From: JBPOFY01 sp049889815
GTDB taxonomy: Bacteria > Verrucomicrobiota > Verrucomicrobiia > Opitutales > Coraliomargaritaceae
Direction: 5' to 3'
DNA: 64,000 bases
Assembly: GCA_049889815.1 (NCBI GenBank)
Contig: JBMHCR010000025.1
Coordinates: 17,977-81,976 of the forward strand
In this document: one piece after another, positions 16,987 to 26,129 of the stretch
Layout: the number at the start of each line of letters is the position of its first letter
Position numbering within the stretch: the stretch's first letter is position 1
Made by a program: the position numbers and the translations under genes
The notes under the pieces: model-generated
Seen by the model: the letters and a program-made list of their open reading frames with translations, nothing else
Told to the model about the DNA's origin: nothing
Databases searched by the model: none

Positions 16987-19398
16987 ATGACTTTCTTCAA
17001 AAGAAATAACCCGAACCGCAAGAAGCGTGATTCGAAACGCCGAGGAAAAGACGCATCTCGAAATACGGACAAAGAGCCGACCGCGAACTTTTTTGAAAGC
17101 AGTCAAATCATCGAAGGTGGTCTGTTCTTTTTTTTCGCGGCACTTGTAATCGTCATTTGTTTTCTCGGCCAAAAACCAAAGGGTTCCAATATCATTATCA
17201 ATCAGCCCGCACCGTCTCGTGTTGTGGCAGAATTTGCCTTTAACTATACGAGCGACTTAGAATACGAGAAAAAGGCGAGAGCCGTTCGCGCACAAGTACC
17301 GCCCGTATTTGAGCGAAGTTTCGTACCCTTCGAAGACTTTGAAACATTTATCAACGAGCTCACCTCAAGTATCGCAAAAGCACAGATCGAGATAGAAGCG
17401 GAAGGTGATAGCTTGATAACGGAAAAACTAACCGACACCGCGAGCAGGGTCATTTCAGAAAGCGGTCTTTCGCTAGACCCTGAAATCATTGTTGAGTTCA
17501 CCGAGAACCACAAACCACGCGAGCGATCATCGTTATTTAAAGAGGGCCTTACCATTCTGCGTGGTCTCTATGAAGACGGCATCTATGCGGTTCAACAAAG
17601 TGAAAACGCCTCAGCCCAAGTTGCAGTGATTCAACTGGTGGACGAAGAAGGCCAGTACACACTACCCGATGCGCGTCCTCTATCTGAAGCGGTGATCGCC
17701 CTCCGCGTTCGAATTGATGCACGCTCCGGAGGCAAAAAAACTGCGCGTGCGTTGTTCGAAATTTTTCGAGTGGGGCTTAAAAGCAATCTCATATACAGCG
17801 AGCAAAGGACCGATACAGCCATTGCACGTGCGATCGCTCAGATAAAAAAGCCAAGCATTGATTTTCGAGAAGGCGAAACACTAGTTGAACCCGGGAAAGT
17901 CATCACCGAACTGGATTTGGAACGTTTGAAGGCTTACCGTGCAGTAGAACGGAAGCGCGGAAGTAATTCTCTAGTCTTCAATCGACTATTCACTGAACGT
18001 GTCATCTTAACTGTGACGCTCCTGCTTGCAGTCTTGATTTACGTTCGTCAAGGCCTGCGCGATATCCACAAACGCAACCGAGCCATCGCAATTGCCGCTG
18101 TAAGTATCCTGCTCAATCTGCTGATCGTTCGTTTGATCATGGAAGTCGCGGAGATCGCTTTGATCAATGACCGACCGGGAATCAGTATGCTGCCCTACAC
18201 CGCTCCCTATGCATTGGCTCCGATCATCGTCGCCGTGCTGGTCGGAACCTCGCCAGCGGTGCTTTCATCCCTAATCGTAGCGGTACTCTTCGGTATCGTG
18301 CAAGGCAACTCCATAGAGTTCATGCTCATCGCCTTCCTTTCTGGTGTGGTCGGAACCTACTTCGCCGCGAATATTCGCAAACGTTCAGAGCTGGTTCGTG
18401 CCGGCCTGTTTGCCGGTGCGACGGCTGCGATCGCAGGTGCCGCGGTTGCACTGATCAATGACCTTACAATCGGACTTGTTGGCCAACAAACTTTGATTGC
18501 CCTGATCGTGGGAGCACTAACAGGCATCCTAGCAGCCGGCCTGCTACCGGTGTTCGAACAATTGTTCAAGATCACTACTCAGATAACCTTGCTTGAGTTG
18601 ACCGACTTTAATCATCCACTGCTCCGCCGTATGCAGATGGAAGCTCCAGGCACTTATCACCACAGTCTGATGGTCGCCAATCTATCCGAAAATGCAGCGG
18701 CCGAGATCGGAGCAAATCCACTGCTCTGCCGCGTGTGCTGTCTTTTTCACGACATCGGCAAGCTGGTAAAACCCAAATATTTCACGGAGAATCAACTCGA
18801 CGGTACGAATCCACACGACGGTCAAAATCCGTCAATGAGTGCGCTGATCATTAAGGCTCACTTGAAAGAGGGCGTGGAGCTTGCCAACACACACGCCCTC
18901 CCGCAAGTGATTGTCGATGTCATCAAACAACACCATGGCACGACCTTAATCAAATATTTCTATTTCCAAGCTCAGCAAGAACTCAAGGAGTCAGCTGAGT
19001 CTTCAAAAAGCGTGAAGCGCCCAGAGACAGAGAAAGTAGATGAAAGTACCTACCGCTACGACGGCCCGCTGCCGCGTTTCAAAGAGAGCGCGATTATCTT
19101 TTTTGCCGACAGTGTCGAAGCGGCGAGTCGCAGCTTGAAAAAAGTCACCCAGCCGGCGATTGAAGAACTCATCGACAGTATTTTCAAAGACCGAATCGAA
19201 GACGGACAACTCGATGAGTGTCCACTCACCTTCCAAGAACTCGCACTGATTCGTAAGAGTTTCTGCTATACGGTTCTCAATATGTTACACGCTCGGGTGG
19301 AATACCCGAAAGAAGAGAAGCATAGCAGCACAGAAGACGAAGCACCAAAACGACCAGAAGATGCCAAAGATCAGCCTCGAAGTCAGCAACCAGTATGA
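16987..19398 (+). CDS. 7TM-HD family cyclic-nucleotide phosphohydrolase (PgpH/YqfF type)
   Basis: 803 residues. A basic N-terminus and one membrane segment (FFFFAALVIVICFLG) are followed by a large extracytoplasmic 7TMR-HD-type domain, then a block of several membrane segments at about 340-530. The cytoplasmic HD domain carries CLFHDIGKLVKP (HD near residue 588) and HHGTTLIKYFYFQA. Homologues such as Listeria PgpH degrade cyclic di-AMP. Whether this protein does so is inference. The C-terminal tail is low-complexity and charged. It overlaps ybeY by 38 bases. Confidence 0.93.
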   Translation: MTFFKRNNPNRKKRDSKRRGKDASRNTDKEPTANFFESSQIIEGGLFFFFAALVIVICFLGQKPKGSNIIINQPAPSRVVAEFAFNYTSDLEYEKKARAVRAQVPPVFERSFVPFEDFETFINELTSSIAKAQIEIEAEGDSLITEKLTDTASRVISESGLSLDPEIIVEFTENHKPRERSSLFKEGLTILRGLYEDGIYAVQQSENASAQVAVIQLVDEEGQYTLPDARPLSEAVIALRVRIDARSGGKKTARALFEIFRVGLKSNLIYSEQRTDTAIARAIAQIKKPSIDFREGETLVEPGKVITELDLERLKAYRAVERKRGSNSLVFNRLFTERVILTVTLLLAVLIYVRQGLRDIHKRNRAIAIAAVSILLNLLIVRLIMEVAEIALINDRPGISMLPYTAPYALAPIIVAVLVGTSPAVLSSLIVAVLFGIVQGNSIEFMLIAFLSGVVGTYFAANIRKRSELVRAGLFAGATAAIAGAAVALINDLTIGLVGQQTLIALIVGALTGILAAGLLPVFEQLFKITTQITLLELTDFNHPLLRRMQMEAPGTYHHSLMVANLSENAAAEIGANPLLCRVCCLFHDIGKLVKPKYFTENQLDGTNPHDGQNPSMSALIIKAHLKEGVELANTHALPQVIVDVIKQHHGTTLIKYFYFQAQQELKESAESSKSVKRPETEKVDESTYRYDGPLPRFKESAIIFFADSVEAASRSLKKVTQPAIEELIDSIFKDRIEDGQLDECPLTFQELALIRKSFCYTVLNMLHARVEYPKEEKHSSTEDEAPKRPEDAKDQPRSQQPV

Positions 19399-19828
19399 CG
19401 AACTCGTCAATCCAGAGAATGAGACGATCACCTTGTTCAATGCGCTGATCCGATCGAAACGTTTTCCAATCCTAACTGGCGAACTTTCGATTGTCTTCGT
19501 CGACGACGAAACCATCGCGCAAGTACATGCTGATTTCATGGATGATCCAACACCCACCGATGTGATCACTTTCCCGGCAAACCCTGAGATGGAGTCGGCT
19601 GGCGAAATCATTGTCTCGGTCGATCATGCACAGTCTCGCGCCGCCGAATTGGGTGAAGCATTCAACCGCGAATTGAGTCTCTATCTTGTTCATGGCTGGC
19701 TACACCTAGCTGGCTACGACGACCGCGATGAAGCGGATCGACAAGCCATGCGTGCAGCCGAACAGGAGGCGCTCGCAATCTTGGACGCGGCAGGAGTAGA
19801 GCTGGATTTTAGGCTGCGCAACAACTAA
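19361..19828 (+). CDS. ybeY: Endoribonuclease YbeY (16S rRNA maturation)
   Basis: 155 residues. Single-strand RNase needed for 16S rRNA 3' processing and 70S quality control. DDPTPTDVITFP and a C-terminal metal motif HGWLHLAGYDD near residue 111 identify it. The third metal ligand, usually His in HxxxHxxxxxH, is Asp here; some other phyla also show Asp at this place. The start overlaps the HD gene by 38 bases, indicating co-translation in the phoH-HD-ybeY set. Confidence 0.94.
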   Translation: MPKISLEVSNQYDELVNPENETITLFNALIRSKRFPILTGELSIVFVDDETIAQVHADFMDDPTPTDVITFPANPEMESAGEIIVSVDHAQSRAAELGEAFNRELSLYLVHGWLHLAGYDDRDEADRQAMRAAEQEALAILDAAGVELDFRLRNN

Positions 19829-19892
19829 CACACATTCGATGGGCACTTTCGATGAGATCGACTGTCTATCCCCCACATAATTCCCAGCCTCA

Positions 19893-20843
19893 ATGCCTAT
19901 ACGTAAACAACTCGCAGCCACCTTCGTAAAGAAAATGCGCACTGCCGACTTCTGGATTCACTGTCTAGTCTACGGCTTTCTATTGATTTCCCTGCTACCG
20001 ATATCACTCTGGGTGGCAGAAACTGCCGAATCACAAAGCCGCATTTTTCACGCACTTGTTGTTTTGGTCTTTGCCTGTGTGCTTTTGGTGCGTTTTGGCC
20101 GCATTGAAATTAAGCAACCGCTTAGTCTAAACCCCAGCGCACGTGGCTATCTCTACACAGCCTTCGCGCTGATCGTTACGAGTGTCCTACTAAAGCAGCT
20201 CCTTCCAGCGGATAATCCTTCGATCGCAATGATTGTGGGCCTGATCAGTATCCCCGCCTACTGCAGTTCCCTAGGCTCTTTGATTCTATTCGTTTTCGGC
20301 AGCGGCACAAAAAGACTGACTCGGACAGCGGTTCTCACGTTTTGTACCTTCCTACTGCTTAGTATCTTCATGCAGCCCTTAGACTGGCCGCTACGAAGCC
20401 TCGCGGGGCAATGGAGTGGCGGCATTCTCGATCTGATCGGTAAAAACGTCGAATTTGCACTCCATCGAGCAGCCGAGACTGGTGCCCCACAACTATTGAT
20501 GTTTGTAAATGACCACCCCTTCCATGTTGCTTCCGAGTGCAACGGTTTTGGCGTTATTCTAACAAGCCTATTGCTAGCCTTTATGCTCGCGATCTATCGA
20601 CGTCTCGGTGTTGTCGACATCCTCCTGAATATTGTAGCAGGCGCAATCCTCGGATTTATTTTCAACACTCTTCGAATCGTCGTCATTGTGTTATTGGCTC
20701 CCTCACTGATGGACCACTATCACCTCATGCACGAGATCGTTGGCACGATCTCTTATTGGAGCTGCCTGGCTCTATTGTGGGTTTTCCTCAACGGCCCCAT
20801 CAAGGACGAGCAAGCTCCTAGACAAACCCATCGGCACAACTGA
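19893..20843 (+). CDS. Exosortase/archaeosortase family membrane protease
   Basis: 316 residues with about eight membrane segments. The exosortase catalytic residues are in place: Cys216 (SECNG), Arg261 (NTLRI) and His280 (MHEIVG). These enzymes cut and anchor or export proteins with a C-terminal PEP-CTERM-like tag. No protein in this window has a recognisable PEP-CTERM tail, so its substrates are elsewhere. It follows ybeY by 64 bases and precedes a TonB receptor by 122 bases. The subfamily was not assigned. Confidence 0.85.
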   Translation: MPIRKQLAATFVKKMRTADFWIHCLVYGFLLISLLPISLWVAETAESQSRIFHALVVLVFACVLLVRFGRIEIKQPLSLNPSARGYLYTAFALIVTSVLLKQLLPADNPSIAMIVGLISIPAYCSSLGSLILFVFGSGTKRLTRTAVLTFCTFLLLSIFMQPLDWPLRSLAGQWSGGILDLIGKNVEFALHRAAETGAPQLLMFVNDHPFHVASECNGFGVILTSLLLAFMLAIYRRLGVVDILLNIVAGAILGFIFNTLRIVVIVLLAPSLMDHYHLMHEIVGTISYWSCLALLWVFLNGPIKDEQAPRQTHRHN

Positions 20844-20965
20844 GCGCGTCTCCAATGACCTCAATCTAATTCACTGCGCTAGGCAATAGAGCCGCGCTAC
20901 GGAATTTCAGAACTTAATCCTAAACGCGCCTTGCAAACCCGATCTGCTCGCGATTGCGTCCGTTA

Positions 20966-23008
20966 ATGGCATCCTATCGGCTGAAATCTTTATATCCCTT
21001 TTTGCTCTTCAGCACGGTCCTGCATGCGGACGTCGAAGTCACGAGACTACCGACAACCATCATCGAGGCCACGCGTATGGAGCAATCGGACCTGAATGTT
21101 CCGTTCGCGGTTAGCCAAATTAATGGGAATGTAGTTCAAACTGCTAACCCACAACTGGCGCTGGATGAATCACTACAGACGGTTCCCGGTGTCTTCATCC
21201 TGAATCCATACAACTATGCGCAAGATTCACGCATTGCTATTCGCGGCTTTGGTTCACGCGCGAACTTTGGCATCCGCGGCATCAAACTGTATATTGATGG
21301 GATCCCCGCAACCACTCCAGACGGTCAAGGCAGTGTCGATGCGATCGACTTTGGTTCGGTCGGATCGATAGAAATCATTCGCGGCGCGGCGTCGGCGCTC
21401 TATGGCTCAGCATCGGGAGGTGTGATTCAGATTGAAACCGAAGCCCCACCCGTGACGCCGTTTGCCGAGACTCGCTGGACGATCGGCGACTACGGACTGC
21501 TACAGACACAGTTCAAAGCAGGCGGCACTGCAGATTTATTTAGCTACCTAGTCAGCACGAGTTATCTGGAATACGACGGCTATCGCGATCGAAGCAAAAC
21601 TGAGAACCGGCGCTTCAATTCAAAGTTTAGCTATGACTTTTCGCCACAAAGCAAACTAACCGCGATCATCAGCATCATCGATCTTCCTCTACAAAATGAT
21701 CCCGGCGCATTGAGCGAAGCAGAGTGGCGCGAGAATCCCTCGCAAGCGCGTCGGCGAAATATCGATTTCGATAGCGGCGAGTCCGTGCAACAGGAACAAG
21801 TTGGATTGATCTATGACTATCAGTTTAGCGACTTCCACAGCATCGAAACAAGGGCTTACTACACACATCGAGATTTCGCCAACAAGCTCCCGTTTACAAC
21901 CGGTGGGCAAGTGAGCTTTGAACGAGACTTCGTAGGCGGCGGCCTACTCTATCGCTATAGTGGCGACCGCTGGTTGCTTGCTTCGGGAATCGACTACAAC
22001 CTGCAAGAGGATGCTCGATTGAACTATGACAATTTGAGCGCTGAGCAAGGTCCGCTTAGGCTCGATCAGGACGAAGCAATTGAAAGTATGGGACTCTTTG
22101 TTAGCGGCAGTTACAACCTAATCGACACCGTTACTTTCTCAGCCGCACTGCGTCAGGACTTTGTCGACTTCGATATCGACGATCACTTTTTCGCTGATGG
22201 CGACGACTCTGGTTCAAGAGACTTCCAAGAGCTGAGCCCTATGATTGGAATGACATGGGAGTGGCATCCACAATCCGCCGTCTTTGCCAATGTATCCACC
22301 AGTTTTGAAACTCCGACCAGCACCGAGCTCGCAAATCCCAATGGTGGTGGCTTCAATCCAGATCTCGATCCACAGACTGCCGTCAATTACGAGATCGGCA
22401 TTAAGGGCTACACGGAGCTCCACGATCGCCAACTCCGCTACGAAGTGACCGTGTTCCATATCGAAATCGAAGACGCTTTGATCCCATTCGAACTCATCAG
22501 TGATCCGGGCCGCGACTTTTTTCGTAATGCCGGCGAGAGCAGTCGCACAGGGATTGAAGCCGCCTGGCAACTGGAACTCATCAACGGACTTACCGCAAAC
22601 CTCAGCTACACGTGGTCGAATTTTCGCTACGATGATTTCGAATCGGGGGGCGATGATTTCGGCGGCAATGAGCTACCCGGAATCCCAGAACACTTCGCCA
22701 ATCTGCAGCTAAGCTATAAACACTCCTCCGGCGTCTTTCTAAAGTGGAATACACGTTTTGTCGGCAGCTTCTACGCCGACGACACAAACAGCGCTGAGAT
22801 TGATAGCTACAGCGTGAGTGATCTACGGGCGGGTTACACCTACCGACGCGACTCTTGGACACTCGAACCTTTCTTTGGCATCAACAACGTATTCGATGAA
22901 TACTACAATGCCAATATCCGCATCAACGGCTTCGGCCGTCGCTACTACGAACCGGCTCCAGACCGAAACCTCTACGGCGGAGTCCGAGTGCGCTACCATT
23001 TCGAATGA
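20966..23008 (+). CDS. TonB-dependent outer-membrane receptor
   Basis: 680 residues. Signal peptide at the N-terminus (LYPFLLFSTVLHA). A TonB-box-like TTIIEATR is followed by a plug domain (DESLQTVPGVFILNPY, RIAIRGFGSRANFGIRGIKLYIDG, IEIIRGAASALYGSASGGVI), and then a barrel ending in an aromatic RYHFE. It resembles siderophore and ferric-citrate type receptors, though the ligand cannot be fixed. The ATG at 20966 is chosen over an upstream TTG at 20954. No Fur-box-like sequence was seen upstream. Confidence 0.93.
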   Translation: MASYRLKSLYPFLLFSTVLHADVEVTRLPTTIIEATRMEQSDLNVPFAVSQINGNVVQTANPQLALDESLQTVPGVFILNPYNYAQDSRIAIRGFGSRANFGIRGIKLYIDGIPATTPDGQGSVDAIDFGSVGSIEIIRGAASALYGSASGGVIQIETEAPPVTPFAETRWTIGDYGLLQTQFKAGGTADLFSYLVSTSYLEYDGYRDRSKTENRRFNSKFSYDFSPQSKLTAIISIIDLPLQNDPGALSEAEWRENPSQARRRNIDFDSGESVQQEQVGLIYDYQFSDFHSIETRAYYTHRDFANKLPFTTGGQVSFERDFVGGGLLYRYSGDRWLLASGIDYNLQEDARLNYDNLSAEQGPLRLDQDEAIESMGLFVSGSYNLIDTVTFSAALRQDFVDFDIDDHFFADGDDSGSRDFQELSPMIGMTWEWHPQSAVFANVSTSFETPTSTELANPNGGGFNPDLDPQTAVNYEIGIKGYTELHDRQLRYEVTVFHIEIEDALIPFELISDPGRDFFRNAGESSRTGIEAAWQLELINGLTANLSYTWSNFRYDDFESGGDDFGGNELPGIPEHFANLQLSYKHSSGVFLKWNTRFVGSFYADDTNSAEIDSYSVSDLRAGYTYRRDSWTLEPFFGINNVFDEYYNANIRINGFGRRYYEPAPDRNLYGGVRVRYHFE

Positions 23009-23044
23009 TTGCAAACTCACCTTTTAAGCTAGGCTCGTCCCGCC

Positions 23045-23070
23045 GAGCCGACCGTCGCGCAGGTCGGCTC
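23045..23070. repeat. Palindromic element between convergent genes (copy A)
   Basis: Perfect 9-bp stem GAGCCGACC / GGTCGGCTC with the 8-base loop GTCGCGCA. It sits between the 3' ends of the TonB receptor and the SNF2 gene. Sequence around the left arm recurs, inverted, at 36831-36856 (copy B) with one difference over about 20 bases. No T-run follows, so it is not a standard terminator. Confidence 0.7.
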
Positions 23071-23142
23071 ATATATGCTATTGGGATCAAAGGTTTGTTG
23101 GCGTCTACTAACGAACGGTCACCTCAGCGGGGCGACCCTACC

Positions 23143-26127
23143 TCAATCTAGCAAACTCTTGATATCATCTAGGCTGACTTGGGCGTTGGCAGCTTCAGAT
23201 TCTTCGAAGAGTTCTTTCAAAATTTCGGCTTTCTTTGCCTGTAGCTCGAGGACCTTTTCTTCGACCGTTCCCGCTGCAATGAGTTTGATACTGGTCACCA
23301 CTTTTGTCTGACCAATTCGGTGCGCTCGGTCAGTTGCCTGTGCCTCTGCAGCTGGGTTCCACCACGGGTCATAGTGGAGCACCGTGTCGGCTCCGGTGAG
23401 ATTCAGACCAGTGCCTCCGGCCTTCAATGAGATCAAAAAGACCGGAATGCTCTCGTCTTCGTTGAACTGATCACAAATCGCCAAGCGATTCTTGGTTTTT
23501 CCATCGAGGTAACAGAACTTTTGCCCTTTCGCCTCCAGATGCTGAGCCAGCAACTGCAAAGCGGTCACAAAGCTGGAAAACACCAGTATCCTGCTGCCCG
23601 CGTCGATACACTCGTCGAGCACTTCATCAAAGGCAACGAGCTTTGCGGAGTCTTTCTCAGGATATGCATCGTCCAGGATACGAGGATCCACACAGGCCTG
23701 ACGCAGGCGTAGCAGCTCTTTGAACGCGGCAAATTGCACACGACCGACATTGGCCCCCGACATCTCCATTTGGAAAATTTCCTGACGCGTCTTCTCCAGT
23801 GTGTCCTGATAAAACTTTTGCTGTTTGCTGCCGAGCTCACAAAAAAAGGTCTTCTCAATCTTATCAGGCAGCTCCGGTGCAACTTCCTTCTTGGTGCGGC
23901 GTAGAATATACGCAGCCGCGCGTGCGGCCTGTCGTTTGCTGTGCCAGAATTTGTCTTCCTGTGAAAGTTTGCCCTGCGCCTTCTGCAAGTAGCCGGGCAT
24001 CAGGAAGGTGAACAGTGAAAGCAAATCATCGAGTGAGTTTTCAACCGGCGTACCGGTCAGCAAAAAGCGACCCCGACTATGCAGACGTGTGAGAGACTTT
24101 GCGTTTTGCGTGCGACGATTTTTGATATGCTGCGCCTCATCACCCACCACCACGCACCAGTCGATGGTTGAGAGCATTTCCCCATCCTGCCGCAGCGTCC
24201 CATAGGAGGTAATTACCATATCAACAATCTCCAATGCAGCAGGCTCTTTTGTGCGTTTCGTTCCATGGTGTTTGGCAAGCTTAAGATTCGGGGTAAATCG
24301 CGCAGCCTCACGCATCCAATTCTCCACAAGGCTTGCAGGACAGACAACCAACGCTGGCATCGATTCCGTAGTTTTTTTACGAATACACTCAATCAAGGCG
24401 AGTGCTTGCAGGGTCTTACCAAGACCCATCTCGTCAGCAAGAATACCTGCTAGCTCATTACGATACAAATGCCATAGCCATGCGACACCGATACGCTGAT
24501 AGGTGCGTAAAATCGCATCAAAGCCGGCACGCACGGGTGCGGGCTCGAGGGCGCCGACTTGCTTCAAAGCGCGACTACGCGACTGCCATGCTTGCGGCGG
24601 TTGCCAGCCTTCCACCATCTCATCGAGCAGGTCTTCGACATCAACGAGCTCCTGTGTCTCCAAACGTCTAGAGAACGTCGGCGTAAAGGGACGATCCGCC
24701 TGCCCACTGACGGCTCGTTCAATCTCATGTAAACGCTCGACAGATACCGTGTCTAATAAAGTGATGGCGCCACGCTCGGATTCGACATAGTTCTTACCGC
24801 TGGCAAGAGCGCGCCGGAGTTCCATCTCGTCGGCGTCCTTGCTGAGCGTAACTTCGAGTGAAAAACGGCCCCCCTCTTCTTTGGTCTCAATATTGAGTTC
24901 AGAGAGAACCACTGCACCGAGCTTCTCTTCAAAGTTCTTGGTAAATACTGCCTTCCAATCGTCCTTCAGAGCTTTCCAGTGCGCCGCAAGAAAGTTGAGA
25001 GTCTTATGCTTTTCACGGAGCCACCACTTGCGGTTCGACGGCTCAAGCATAAAGCCGCCCGCCTTCAGAATGGTGCGTAGAGGTGCTACCGAGTCAGCGT
25101 CTTTGGACGGCAAGCGAATCGCTATAAAATTCGGCGAACCGTCGACGACGATTTGATTATCGGAATAGCCCTGCATCGTATCGGCAACAGCACGCGCTGT
25201 CGGGTAGTCGCCCGGCTTGGTTTCAAAAAGCTTCGGTCGTTTCGACTCTGCGATGGAACGCGGATTCGGCTTCGACTTTTCACGCAGGCTCATGCCTTGG
25301 CGAAACTGTAAGTGCTTCGGCTTTTCTTCTACTGCTACGGGTTCGTCTTCCGCTTCAGACTCCGCTTCAGCCTCGGGCAAGAACTGGTGAACGCCTGCAA
25401 GAGAAGCTTCATCCCAATCAATCGGAGCATTGGGTTTCTTTACCCAGTAAACAACTGGCTCGCCCTCCAACAAATCGAGCAGACGTCGCAAGCGAGCCGC
25501 CGTCAACTGCAACAAACCAGCCAGCTTTCCACCACACCAGGACTCGATCAATAAAAGCGCTTTCTGCTGTGGCTCCGAGACTGCGTAGGCGTTGGTCGGA
25601 TTCACATTGCCCAGTGGCAAAATCTCGCGACCCGCAGCGGCTTCGACTTTGACGACGATGGCATCGCGTTCGACCGCGGCTTCGAAATTCGGCGGAAGGA
25701 AGACCAGCATGCGCAAATTGATACCGTCTTCTGAAAGTTTGATAGAGCGGAGCTTTGGCTTAGTGACAATTGGTTCCGGTTCTGGCCTTGGCTCTGGGTT
25801 GAGAGAGTCCTTTCCTAACTTGGCGTGTTTTGCTTCCTCGATGAGCGCCTGGTAGTGAAGCGCAGCAGCAATCGCGTGGGTACAAACCTTGCGTCTCTTA
25901 CCGTCATCACAGTTACAGCTATTCACCGCAAAAACGGTCGAACGCAGGTTGAGCTTTGGCTCGTAGATAGCGTTTTCACCTTTGACGCTACCAGTGAGCA
26001 CGGGGCTCTCCCAGTTCACAGATTCGACCCCACCCGTTTCAAACAAGCGCTCCGCTTGCTTGAAAATCATTCCTCCTCCCAGCTCGATCAAAAAGCTGCG
26101 ATCAAATTGCGGCGCCGGCTTTTCCAT
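23143..26127 (-). CDS. SNF2/RapA-type helicase with N-terminal SWIM zinc motif
   Basis: 994 residues. SWIM motif CNCDDGKRRKVCTH (C71, C73, C82, H84) near the N-terminus, then a long region rich in Glu/Lys/Pro, and a C-terminal SF2 motor: DEMGLGKT near 564, DEAQH near 661, LTGTPVENSLDDL, and the helicase C half ending in DRAHRIGQTK. Bacterial SWIM-SNF2 proteins are ATP-driven DNA translocases, often of unknown target. It begins 2 bases after the permease gene stop, at the end of the ABC transporter transcript. Confidence 0.94.
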   Translation of the reverse strand: MEKPAPQFDRSFLIELGGGMIFKQAERLFETGGVESVNWESPVLTGSVKGENAIYEPKLNLRSTVFAVNSCNCDDGKRRKVCTHAIAAALHYQALIEEAKHAKLGKDSLNPEPRPEPEPIVTKPKLRSIKLSEDGINLRMLVFLPPNFEAAVERDAIVVKVEAAAGREILPLGNVNPTNAYAVSEPQQKALLLIESWCGGKLAGLLQLTAARLRRLLDLLEGEPVVYWVKKPNAPIDWDEASLAGVHQFLPEAEAESEAEDEPVAVEEKPKHLQFRQGMSLREKSKPNPRSIAESKRPKLFETKPGDYPTARAVADTMQGYSDNQIVVDGSPNFIAIRLPSKDADSVAPLRTILKAGGFMLEPSNRKWWLREKHKTLNFLAAHWKALKDDWKAVFTKNFEEKLGAVVLSELNIETKEEGGRFSLEVTLSKDADEMELRRALASGKNYVESERGAITLLDTVSVERLHEIERAVSGQADRPFTPTFSRRLETQELVDVEDLLDEMVEGWQPPQAWQSRSRALKQVGALEPAPVRAGFDAILRTYQRIGVAWLWHLYRNELAGILADEMGLGKTLQALALIECIRKKTTESMPALVVCPASLVENWMREAARFTPNLKLAKHHGTKRTKEPAALEIVDMVITSYGTLRQDGEMLSTIDWCVVVGDEAQHIKNRRTQNAKSLTRLHSRGRFLLTGTPVENSLDDLLSLFTFLMPGYLQKAQGKLSQEDKFWHSKRQAARAAAYILRRTKKEVAPELPDKIEKTFFCELGSKQQKFYQDTLEKTRQEIFQMEMSGANVGRVQFAAFKELLRLRQACVDPRILDDAYPEKDSAKLVAFDEVLDECIDAGSRILVFSSFVTALQLLAQHLEAKGQKFCYLDGKTKNRLAICDQFNEDESIPVFLISLKAGGTGLNLTGADTVLHYDPWWNPAAEAQATDRAHRIGQTKVVTSIKLIAAGTVEEKVLELQAKKAEILKELFEESEAANAQVSLDDIKSLLD

Positions 26128-26129
26128 CG

